A DNA stretch of 26,379 nt from Candidatus Woesebacteria bacterium (GTDB lineage Bacteria > Patescibacteriota > Microgenomatia > UBA8517 > UBA10165), in contig NZCP01000009.1 in assembly GCA_002686465.1 (NCBI GenBank), positions 1 to 26,379 of the forward strand, written 5' to 3'. The notes below the pieces were generated by a model that was not told the origin of the DNA, searched no databases, and was given only the letters and a program-made list of their open reading frames with translations. The position numbers and the translations under genes were made by a program. Positions 1-6,931 of this stretch are shown in pieces. The stretch's first letter is position 1, and every line of letters starts with the position of its first letter.

Positions 1-1
1 C

Positions 2-32
2 AAAAAAACCACCTTTTAAAGGTGGTTTTTTT
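2..32. terminator. bidirectional intrinsic terminator downstream of 16S
   Basis: A near-perfect inverted repeat: an A-run plus CCACC (2-13) pairs with GGTGG plus a T-run (21-32) around a short AT loop. It has a T-tract on either strand, so it can stop transcription both ways. It lies about 120 nt past the 16S 3' end (minus strand), which suggests the 16S transcript ends here rather than running into a 23S gene. Confidence 0.85.
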
Positions 33-70
33 CTTCCTTAACATCCAAGAAGTGACTGAAAACTTCGGTT

Positions 71-117
71 CCGTTGATTTTAGCTCAAAGAGCTCCCCTT
101 TCGGGGACGAGCAACGG
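71..117 (-). other. structured 16S rRNA 3' trailer
   Basis: Between the 16S 3' end and the terminator the sequence can fold into a three-way junction. The outer stem is CCGTTG (71-76) with CAACGG (112-117). It encloses AGCTC-AAA-GAGCT (82-94) and CCCC-TTTC-GGGG (95-106). No long complement to the 5' leader was found, so a classical leader-trailer processing stem is not evident; this fold may be the 3' processing signal. Confidence 0.45.
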
Positions 118-154
118 TTTCCGTAAAGCTCGGGGTGTAATATTCACACTCCTA

Positions 155-1634
<1,480 letters not shown>

Positions 1635-1641
1635 ATTGCTC

Positions 1642-1661
1642 CCTAGTCTATACAGACTAGG
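1642..1661 (-). other. hairpin in 16S 5' leader
   Basis: A perfect 8-bp inverted repeat, CCTAGTCT (1642-1649) and AGACTAGG (1654-1661), with a 4-nt loop. It starts about 8 nt upstream of the estimated 16S 5' end, so it would form in the leader RNA next to the processing site. Confidence 0.6.
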
Positions 1662-1710
1662 CGAGATCTGCTTCCAGTCACATCTTGAATGTCAAAGTGC
1701 AGGTGTATGA

Positions 1711-1738
1711 AACGAAAAATCCGCCTAGATGGCGGATT
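1711..1738 (-). terminator. terminator-like hairpin upstream of 16S (possible attenuator)
   Basis: Read on the minus strand: AATCCGCC, a 5-nt loop, GGCGGATT, then TTTCGTTT. This is a perfect 8-bp GC-containing stem followed by a T-rich tract, i.e. an intrinsic terminator pointing at the 16S about 85 nt before its 5' end. No minus-strand gene lies upstream for it to terminate, so it is either an insulator or an attenuator in the rRNA leader. Confidence 0.55.
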
Positions 1739-1833
1739 GTACTGAATGCCCAAAGGGCCATCTGGTCAGTTTTCTATCTCATAAATCCAGCCTTAGGATA
1801 CCAAAAGAAGGCAGAAGTGTCAAGGAGATGGCT

Positions 1834-1875
1834 CAGACGTAATTACGGTCGTAATTACGTACGTAAGCACGTCTG
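1834..1875. promoter_or_regulatory. extended dyad with tandem CGTAATTACG palindromes
   Basis: Two copies of the 10-bp perfect palindrome CGTAATTACG (1838-1847 and 1850-1859) lie 12 bp apart. They sit inside a larger dyad bounded by CAGACGT (1834-1840) and ACGTCTG (1869-1875). The tandem palindromes look like a DNA-binding site upstream of the 16S gene; the protein is unknown. Confidence 0.45.
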
Positions 1876-1904
1876 AAACAAGAACTATCTAACAAGGAGA
1901 AATC

Positions 1905-1910
1905 TATATA
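1905..1910 (-). promoter_or_regulatory. candidate -10 element for 16S
   Basis: TATATA on the minus strand, with an ATTTTA hexamer 17 nt upstream as a weak -35. It would place the start about 265 nt before the 16S and put the dyad and the terminator-like hairpin inside the leader. Weak evidence. Confidence 0.25.
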
Positions 1911-1930
1911 AGACCATCCAAGTAGACTAA

Positions 1931-1970
1931 AATCGTGTTAAATAGTGTTAAATCGAATAAAATCGTGTTA
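1931..1970. repeat. four tandem 10-bp units
   Basis: Four consecutive decamers: AATCGTGTTA, AATAGTGTTA, AATCGAATAA and AATCGTGTTA. GTGTTAAA recurs at 1935, 1945 and 1965, in phase with one helical turn. An AT-rich phased array between rRNA and tRNA promoters could be curved DNA, an UP-like element or a cooperative protein-binding array. Confidence 0.6.
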
Positions 1971-2006
1971 AAATAAGGCATAATTATGGCCCGCGCCAGG
2001 CGTGGG

Positions 2007-2012
2007 TAAAAT
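2007..2012 (+). promoter_or_regulatory. candidate -10 element for tRNA cluster
   Basis: TAAAAT ends 12 nt before tRNA-Glu, a plausible distance. The hexamer 17 nt upstream (TTATGG) is a poor -35. A 6-bp hairpin (1990-2006) directly precedes it. CATAAT at 1979-1984 is an alternative. Confidence 0.3.
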
Positions 2013-2024
2013 TGTGATTCTCAC

Positions 2025-2101
2025 GGCCCCGTCGTCTAGTGGTTCAGGACGTCAGGCTTTCATCCTGAAAATCGCGGGTTCGAATCCCGCCGGGGTCACC
2101 A
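2025..2101 (+). tRNA. tRNA-Glu (UUC)
   Basis: Full cloverleaf. The acceptor stem GGCCCCG pairs with CGGGGTC, the anticodon loop CTTTCAT gives UUC, and the T-arm is GCGGGTTCGAATCCCGC. The discriminator is A and CCA is encoded (2099-2101). It is first in a cluster of three tRNAs and the only one with an encoded CCA. Confidence 0.95.
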
Positions 2102-2161
2102 CGGGACCATATGAACCTGCGTAAGCGCAGAACCATGTGCGCCCCACTCGCGTATACTCGC

Positions 2162-2233
2162 GGGCCTATAGCTCAATGGTAGAGCAGGAGCCTTTTAAGC
2201 TCTGTGTTGGGGGTTCGAGTCCTCCTGGGCCCA
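2162..2233 (+). tRNA. tRNA-Lys (UUU)
   Basis: The acceptor stem GGGCCTA pairs with TGGGCCC, the anticodon loop CTTTTAA gives UUU, and the T-loop GTTCGAGTC is standard. The discriminator is A and CCA is not encoded, so a CCA-adding enzyme is needed. The 60-nt spacer from tRNA-Glu contains a CTGCG-TAAG-CGCAG hairpin (2116-2129). Confidence 0.95.
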
Positions 2234-2263
2234 CATCTCACATTCGTTCGATGCAAGCTCCAT

Positions 2264-2334
2264 TGCGGGATCGTTCAATGGTAGGACAGCGGTCTTTGGA
2301 ACCGTCAATCTTGGTTCGAATCCAAGTCCCGCAG
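2264..2334 (+). tRNA. tRNA-Gln (UUG)
   Basis: The acceptor stem TGCGGGA pairs with TCCCGCA, the anticodon loop CTTTGGA gives UUG, and the T-arm is CTTGGTTCGAATCCAAG. The discriminator is G and CCA is not encoded. The U1-A72 pair is the usual tRNA-Gln feature. The ATG of the next gene begins 4 nt after its last base. Confidence 0.95.
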
Positions 2335-2338
2335 CAAA

Positions 2339-3043
2339 ATGGATACAGAACCCAAACAGTTTCCCAGACTAGAAACTTGGCTCTCTAACCAGCGAGAAAC
2401 ATTCAACAAACTCCGTATTCGTTTCCGGGAAGTGGTACCTAAAGCACAAAACTTCGAAGTAAGAACTAAAGAAAGTGATGGCAGGACATCTGTTTTTCTA
2501 GTAAAAGATAATGGGGAATCTCTAGACTTAGCATCTTACCTGCCTGAAGGATTTAACTTTCAAGCTGGTAACAGATACACATGTTACCCTGAAAAAGGTG
2601 TCATTACTTTCCCTCCAGGTGAATTAAAATACAGGGGCGCCGCGTTGGCACTGCTCCACGAGACAGGCCACGCACACTTCGGGCCACCCAACGCCCATTA
2701 TTCTTTATTTGAAAAAATAAGATCTACAGTCCAAGTCCTATCTAAGAGTGTGCGTGTTTCTGGTAGAAGAGAAGAACTAGGGGAATTACCCACACAAGCC
2801 CTATGGCCAGATTGGCTAATAATGAAAGAGCACGATGCTGACATAGCCACCGAAAGGAAGGCTTGGGCATTCGCCTTGAAGCAAGCAAGAAGGATCGAAA
2901 AAGAAAATGGCTTCCAAATCTTTGCGGATTTTAGCAACGCTCAAGATGTTAAAAACTTTATAAGCTACGGTCTATTGACACATTCGCACACACACAAACT
3001 GGATATGATAATGTCTAAACTCGCCGAAATTCCAGAAGTTTAG
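2339..3043 (+). CDS. HEXXH-motif protein, putative zinc metallopeptidase
   Basis: This is a soluble 234-residue protein with no signal peptide or membrane segment. Its clearest feature is LLHETGHAH, with His107, Glu108 and His111 forming a zincin HEXXH motif. A helical ERKAW segment follows, and Glu172 there could be the third zinc ligand, a layout resembling gluzincins such as the ImmA/IrrE group; I cannot assign a family. The C-terminus is His-rich (THSHTH, about 214-219). The ATG lies 4 nt after tRNA-Gln with no room for a ribosome-binding site, so the gene is probably co-transcribed with the tRNAs and its mRNA 5' end set by tRNA 3' processing. It is convergent with the redox island. Peptidase activity is inferred only from the motif. 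Confidence 0.7.
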   Translation: MDTEPKQFPRLETWLSNQRETFNKLRIRFREVVPKAQNFEVRTKESDGRTSVFLVKDNGESLDLASYLPEGFNFQAGNRYTCYPEKGVITFPPGELKYRGAALALLHETGHAHFGPPNAHYSLFEKIRSTVQVLSKSVRVSGRREELGELPTQALWPDWLIMKEHDADIATERKAWAFALKQARRIEKENGFQIFADFSNAQDVKNFISYGLLTHSHTHKLDMIMSKLAEIPEV

Positions 3044-3054
3044 GCGGGAGTTTG

Positions 3055-3831
3055 CTACGAACCGGAGGTTGCCTGAAAGATTCTGTCGTGGTACTCCCAA
3101 AATTTCCCCTGATCTGCAGCACAAAGAGACGCCTCAGCAGCAGATTGCGCATTAGAGTGAATTTGAGTTAAAGGTAGATGCTTGTAAGCAAATAAGATCT
3201 TTCCTGTATCAACATAGTTTTGCTCTATCTGCGGCAAGGTTGTGGAATAGAAACGAGAGCAGAAAGGACACTCAAAGTCCGAAAACTCTACTAGGACAAC
3301 TTTTGCGTCTTTGTTTCCCTTTGTTTGGGCATTCCCCAACTCTACTACTATGTCTCCTACCCCCACTTCGCCGTTGTTAATATCGCCGTCGACTAAATCT
3401 GCAACTGTCTCATCCGGCCTACTCCAATCCCCACCTTTTAGCTCAAACTCAATTGCGTCTTGAAATACACTGAATGGTTGTGCACCACTTATGATATTGC
3501 CATTCAAGATAAATGCAGGAGTTCCAAAAGCACCAACGTCATTGGCCTGCTTGATATCGGCCTCAACAGCACTTTTATACTTTCGCTCGTCAAAACAAGT
3601 TGCAAATGCCCCCTCATTCAATCCCAAATCCTTTGCATACGTTTTTAGGGCATCCGCACTTAGCGGATTAACCCTTCCGGAGGTTTCCCCAAGTGTTCTG
3701 ACACCTTGTTTCTCTAGATTCGAAACCTTCTGCCAAAGGACACCGACCATGAAGGCAACCACAACAAGAATTGCTACCATCGCTGGGACAACTAACTTAT
3801 GGACTTGTGGAGCTTTCCCTTGAATCGCCAT
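3055..3831 (-). CDS. membrane-anchored DsbA-like protein with swapped half-domains (apparent circular permutant)
   Basis: This 258-residue protein has an N-terminal membrane anchor (about 11-33) and an extracytoplasmic thioredoxin-fold region. Family members run from the CxxC strand-helix, through the HDxxFQ helices, to the LKxYAxxLGL helices and then the cis-Pro strand. Here the order is reversed. Residues 56-131 hold the family's C-terminal half: ALKTYAKDLGL, Cys79, the cis-Pro loop GTPAFILNG (Pro105) and GAQPF. Residues 176-253 hold the N-terminal half: FSDFECPFC (Cys188, Cys191), YKHLPL, Cys237 and GKFWEYHDRIF. The protein ends right after that helix, with TSGS; TSGR also precedes the first half. 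Both active-site elements and both accessory cysteines survive, so it is probably a working thiol oxidoreductase or isomerase. The normally ordered paralogue at 6138-6875 confirms the swap. Confidence 0.85.
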   Translation of the reverse strand: MAIQGKAPQVHKLVVPAMVAILVVVAFMVGVLWQKVSNLEKQGVRTLGETSGRVNPLSADALKTYAKDLGLNEGAFATCFDERKYKSAVEADIKQANDVGAFGTPAFILNGNIISGAQPFSVFQDAIEFELKGGDWSRPDETVADLVDGDINNGEVGVGDIVVELGNAQTKGNKDAKVVLVEFSDFECPFCSRFYSTTLPQIEQNYVDTGKILFAYKHLPLTQIHSNAQSAAEASLCAADQGKFWEYHDRIFQATSGS

Positions 3832-3842
3832 CTATCGCCTGA

Positions 3843-3848
3843 AGTATA
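3843..3848 (-). promoter_or_regulatory. -10 element, DsbA-like gene at 3831
   Basis: TATACT lies 11 nt before the ATG, predicting a leader of only about 4 nt. No convincing -35 was found. Confidence 0.45.
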
Positions 3849-3854
3849 TCATAA

Positions 3855-3951
3855 TTCAGATTGTCAGATGTCAGACTTCAGATGCTAGATAGTCAGACAG
3901 CAGATCTGAAACCTGGGAACCTGAAATCTGAAAACTGAGATCCGAGATCTG
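3855..3951. repeat. degenerate TCAGAT/ATCTGA repeat tract
   Basis: The intergenic stretch between the DsbA-like gene and trxB is mostly short imperfect units such as TCAGAT, GTCAGAC, ATCTGA and AGATCTG in both orientations. They can fold into several alternative hairpins. It is not a CRISPR, since the units are too short and no spacers are present. It holds no gene. Confidence 0.6.
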
Positions 3952-5229
3952 TTAATCCGAAGATTTTTGTTCTTCTAACCACCTCTCCGTATCCATCGCA
4001 GCCTGACATCCAAAACCCGCAGCAGTCACTGCCTGGCGATAATGGTAATCGTGGACATCTCCTGCAACAAAAACTCCTTGGATATTAGTCTTTGTGTGGT
4101 CGTGCACAACGACATACCCTTTCTCATCAAGTTCAATTTGGTCACCATACAGTTTAGTAGTTGGAGTGTGCCCTATGGCCACAAACACCCCATTGGTACT
4201 TATCTCTACCTCTTTGTTCGCCTTAGTGTCTTTAGTCTTGATCCCAGTGACCTTTTCGTTGCCTAAGATATCCAGAACCTCACTATTCCAAACAACTTTA
4301 ATCTTTGGGTTGGAAAGAACCTTTTTTTGCATAACTCCCGATGCGCGAAAAGCATCCCGTCTGTGAACAATAATTATGCTTTGTGCATATTTTGTTAAAA
4401 CGAGTGCTTCTTCCATTGCAGCATCCCCTCCACCGACAACAACTACTTTCTTGTCTTTAAAAAAGGGCGCGTCACAAGGGGCACATGAAGATACCCCACG
4501 TCCGATATACTTTTTCTCGCTTTCAAGTCCTAACCAGCGAGTTTCGGCACCTGTTGCAATAATGACTGACTTCCCTGTATATGTTTTTCCATCAGCGTTT
4601 GCCGAAAAAGGAGCTTTTTTCAATTCAACCTTATCTGCCTCTTTCTCCAGAAACACGGCTCCAAATCTTTCTGCTTGCTTTCGCATATTCATCATGAGAT
4701 CTGGTCCTAAAATTCCCTCGGGAAATCCAGGGTAATTCTCAACGTCTGTGGTAAGCATTAATTGCCCACCCCACTTTGATCCTCCAATAATCAAAGTCGA
4801 GAGAGTAGCGCGAGTTGTATAAGTAGCTGCAGTCAATCCTGCCGGTCCGGAGCCAATAATGATCACGTCATATGGATCTCCCTCATTTGGCTTTGGGGCA
4901 ACAAATGAAGGTTGTCCCTTCGGGATGATATCTACAGGAGCATCCCCGTCCGAAGACGGGGTGCCTGCTCCTTCACCAGTTCCACCAGAATCACCTGCTG
5001 GTTTATCATCAGCCGGAGCTGATGGATCACCCGCAGGAGCGGGTTTTGGCGGTACCTCACTAAGAGGTGCTTTATCACTGCCCGGTGTCGACACTGGTGG
5101 TGTCGGTACGCTGGCCGGAGCACCAGGTTTTGGTACTGACGGTCCAGGGACTCCAGCGCCAGGGGCGCCTGTTCCACCTCCTTGACCGCTATCCGGCTGT
5201 GAAGGATTGTTTGGATTTTTTGGATCCAT
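3952..5229 (-). CDS. trxB: thioredoxin reductase with long Pro/Gly/Ala-rich N-terminal extension
   Basis: It uses NADPH to reduce thioredoxin through FAD and a redox-active disulfide. Numbered from the ATG at 5229, the enzyme core starts near residue 119. It has the FAD motif GSGPAG (126-131), redox cysteines as CAPC (249-252; E. coli has CATC), the NADPH motif GGGDAA (266-271), HRRDAF (289-294) and a C-terminal GVFVAGD FAD motif. The first 117 residues are low-complexity Pro/Gly/Ala/Ser/Asp with no membrane segment, which is absent from ordinary TrxB of about 310 residues. The ATG at 5229 is chosen because GGAGGTGA (5241-5248) precedes it; a GTG at 5244 lies inside that Shine-Dalgarno. It sits just downstream of thioredoxin, its expected substrate. 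Confidence 0.93.
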   Translation of the reverse strand: MDPKNPNNPSQPDSGQGGGTGAPGAGVPGPSVPKPGAPASVPTPPVSTPGSDKAPLSEVPPKPAPAGDPSAPADDKPAGDSGGTGEGAGTPSSDGDAPVDIIPKGQPSFVAPKPNEGDPYDVIIIGSGPAGLTAATYTTRATLSTLIIGGSKWGGQLMLTTDVENYPGFPEGILGPDLMMNMRKQAERFGAVFLEKEADKVELKKAPFSANADGKTYTGKSVIIATGAETRWLGLESEKKYIGRGVSSCAPCDAPFFKDKKVVVVGGGDAAMEEALVLTKYAQSIIIVHRRDAFRASGVMQKKVLSNPKIKVVWNSEVLDILGNEKVTGIKTKDTKANKEVEISTNGVFVAIGHTPTTKLYGDQIELDEKGYVVVHDHTKTNIQGVFVAGDVHDYHYRQAVTAAGFGCQAAMDTERWLEEQKSSD

Positions 5230-5240
5230 ATCTTTGAGAA

Positions 5241-5248
5241 TCACCTCC
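5241..5248 (-). promoter_or_regulatory. Shine-Dalgarno that decides the trxB start
   Basis: GGAGGTGA is fully complementary to the 16S 3' tail in this window. It lies 11 nt before the ATG at 5229 and overlaps the alternative GTG at 5244, which argues against that GTG. Confidence 0.7.
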
Positions 5249-5260
5249 CTTCTTTAATAA

Positions 5261-5596
5261 CTAAGCTTCGTTAATCAAATCTTCGAATGGTTTCTTCCCA
5301 GCAAACCCCACTTGACGGCCAATTTCTTTGCCGTCCTTGAAGAGAATTGTTGTAGGGATAGACATGACACCCAGGGTTTGAGCTGTATCAGGGTTTTTGT
5401 CAACATCAAGCTTTGCGATAATAACCTTACCTTTGTTTTCCTCAGAAAGCTCTTCTAAAACTGGCTCGGCAAGCTTACAAGGCCCACACCAAACAGCAAA
5501 TAAATCCACGAGAACCGGGATTTTACTTTTCAAAACTTTCTCGTCAAATTCGTTGTCTGTGATATCAACTATCGCCACAGGTCTCAGATTACACAA
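5261..5596 (-). CDS. trxA: thioredoxin
   Basis: Small cytoplasmic disulfide reductase that passes electrons from TrxB to client proteins. It has the canonical WCGPC active site, the cis-Pro segment SIPTTILFKDG, and about 105-111 residues, the normal size for thioredoxin. The start is ambiguous. A TTG at 5596 has AGGTGA (5602-5607) 5 nt upstream and is used here; a GTG at 5578 gives the more usual thioredoxin N-terminus (AIVDITD) but has a poor ribosome-binding site. It lies 31 nt upstream of trxB in the same direction, so the two likely share a transcript. Confidence 0.95.
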   Translation of the reverse strand: MCNLRPVAIVDITDNEFDEKVLKSKIPVLVDLFAVWCGPCKLAEPVLEELSEENKGKVIIAKLDVDKNPDTAQTLGVMSIPTTILFKDGKEIGRQVGFAGKKPFEDLINEA

Positions 5597-5611
5597 AAAA
5601 GTCACCTGGGG

Positions 5612-6085
5612 TCAAGAAGGAAATTTGGTCGATAGAGAATCTATTGAAGACAAGCGATCGGGAATACCCAAGCTACGGCTGAAGTGTAAAACTGGCATAA
5701 AGGAAGACCGGGCTGGTCTACTACGAGTTCCTAATCCTTGTGACCAAACATCAAATTGGGCAATGGAGTTCCTACGCTTAGAGTAGCGTAGTCCTCGATA
5801 CTGCAAACACCCGGCGTCGTTCCTAACAACCCTGCCAACTAAAATATGCATCAGCTCGCGAGACCATTTGTATGGATCGTAAAAGGCGGCTACTCTACCC
5901 TGTCCGGTTGGCCAGGTCTCTCTTGAGAAGACAAGGTGCGCTTCGATCAAAGGTACCAAGGGGCCGTTTCTAACACGATCGTCATCAAAATTAAAAGCCT
6001 TACTCTCAATATGCCATGCATAGCCAGAAGAAAGTTGATCAACAATCTCTTTGGCGCCAAAGTCAACTTCCACAGAGGTAACCAT
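5612..6085 (-). CDS. hypothetical protein in the redox island
   Basis: I do not recognise this 157-residue frame. It has no signal peptide, membrane segment or CxxC, contains one Cys (CLQYRG), and becomes Ser/Arg-rich toward the C-terminus. It ends 15 nt before the thioredoxin start and lies downstream of the DsbA gene, so it would be part of the same transcript. The start (ATG 6085) has no clear ribosome-binding site. The first two thirds look protein-like (WPTGQGRVAAFYDPYKW); the low-complexity tail lowers confidence. It is either a lineage-specific protein or a fortuitous frame. Confidence 0.45.
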   Translation of the reverse strand: MVTSVEVDFGAKEIVDQLSSGYAWHIESKAFNFDDDRVRNGPLVPLIEAHLVFSRETWPTGQGRVAAFYDPYKWSRELMHILVGRVVRNDAGCLQYRGLRYSKRRNSIAQFDVWSQGLGTRSRPARSSFMPVLHFSRSLGIPDRLSSIDSLSTKFPS

Positions 6086-6110
6086 ATTCTATTACGTTGT
6101 ATCAAGGCAA

Positions 6111-6132
6111 CCCCAAGCCTTCGTGCTCGGGG
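6111..6132 (-). other. GC-rich hairpin after DsbA gene
   Basis: CCCCAAGC (6111-6118) pairs with GCTCGGGG (6125-6132); read on the minus strand one pair is a G-U wobble. It lies just past the DsbA stop. There is no strict T-run after it, so it may stabilise an mRNA end or only weakly terminate. Confidence 0.4.
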
Positions 6133-6137
6133 AGGAC

Positions 6138-6875
6138 TTACTCCATAGCCTCTTCTACCAAGGCTTTGAACGCCTCATAGCTTACCGCTACACGAATCTT
6201 TTCCCCGTTTAAGAAAAACGAGGGTGTCTCATTCACTCTTGAGGCAATCCCTGAGGCAATATTGCCTTTAATTTTGTCATCAAATTCCCCTGATTTGTAA
6301 TCTTCCAAAAATACCTCACCATCCAACTCTAGCTCACTTGCAAGTGAGAGAAAGTAAACCTCTGGGTTAGGTTTCTTTGACCATTCAGTCTGCCTCTCAA
6401 ACAACAAATCATGCATCTCCCAAAATTTGCCTTGTTTCCCTGCTGCTTCTGTGGCTCGGGCTGCAGGCATAGCATTCTGGTGAATATTGGTAAGTGGAAA
6501 GTGCCTATAGGCAATCTTTAAGTCATCTGAAAATTCCTGCCCCAACTGCTTAACCAATGGTGCGTAGCTTCCGCAGGCTGGGCATTGAAAATCTCCATAT
6601 TCAATAAGGGTTATTTTTGCATCAGTTGACCCTTTAACCCAATCATTTTCTTCAATCTGTGAGACCTGTGTCTCTTGCGAGACACCAGGAACAGGTTTTG
6701 TGGCTTCTCCCCAAAACCACCAGCCTCCGACAGCAAGTAGTCCAACAACTACCAAACCAATAACAAATTTTGTTAAACCACTCTTTCGCTCGGTGCTTTC
6801 CTGCTCTTCCCTCTTTTGCTCTTTTGCTAGAAGTCTGCGCTCTTTTTTCGTTAGTTCCTGTTCCTGCTCTTCCAT
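6138..6875 (-). CDS. membrane-anchored DsbA-family thiol oxidoreductase (normal domain order)
   Basis: An extracytoplasmic disulfide-forming or isomerising protein of about 245 residues. It has a charged Glu/Lys-rich cytoplasmic N-terminus (1-32), one membrane segment (about 35-56), then the thioredoxin fold: ITLIEYGDFQCPAC with the CPAC active site, YRHFPLTNIH, GKFWEMHDLLF, the helical insertion, and the cis-Pro strand ETPSFFLNG near the C-terminus. This is the standard order. It lacks the accessory cysteine pair seen in the paralogue at 3055-3831. The ATG at 6875 is preferred to an adjacent TTG at 6878. No DsbB- or VKOR-type partner is in the window. Confidence 0.93.
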   Translation of the reverse strand: MEEQEQELTKKERRLLAKEQKREEQESTERKSGLTKFVIGLVVVGLLAVGGWWFWGEATKPVPGVSQETQVSQIEENDWVKGSTDAKITLIEYGDFQCPACGSYAPLVKQLGQEFSDDLKIAYRHFPLTNIHQNAMPAARATEAAGKQGKFWEMHDLLFERQTEWSKKPNPEVYFLSLASELELDGEVFLEDYKSGEFDDKIKGNIASGIASRVNETPSFFLNGEKIRVAVSYEAFKALVEEAME

Positions 6876-6882
6876 CAAAATT

Positions 6883-6888
6883 ATTATA
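6883..6888 (-). promoter_or_regulatory. -10 element, DsbA gene
   Basis: TATAAT, preceded directly by TG, lies 7 nt before the ATG at 6875. The expected transcription start coincides with the start codon, implying a leaderless mRNA. Confidence 0.6.
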
Positions 6889-6931
6889 CACCACTATTCA
6901 AAAGCATCACACTATATATAATAGTATATAA

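Larger units (their letters stand above)
1635..2024. other. 16S-tRNA divergent intergenic region, no gene
   Basis: This stretch of about 390 nt separates the minus-strand 16S from the plus-strand tRNA cluster. I see no protein gene; the 63-codon frame at 1685-1876 runs through hairpins and dyads and resembles nothing. It contains a leader hairpin (1642-1661), a terminator-like hairpin facing the 16S (1711-1738), a small GCCC/GGGC hairpin (1748-1758), a 42-bp dyad with two tandem palindromes (1834-1875), an array of 10-bp units (1931-1970) and a hairpin (1990-2006) just before the tRNAs. Confidence 0.7.

Noticed and set aside
1685..1876. 63-codon frame upstream of the 16S
   Set aside because: It runs through hairpins and palindromes, has no ribosome-binding site and resembles no protein.
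3855..3951. CRISPR array
   Set aside because: Units are 6-8 nt, degenerate and without spacers of constant size.
4859..5185. Plus-strand 108-codon frame opposite the trxB extension
   Set aside because: It mirrors the GC-rich low-complexity sequence; the minus strand has the Shine-Dalgarno and continues into an enzyme.
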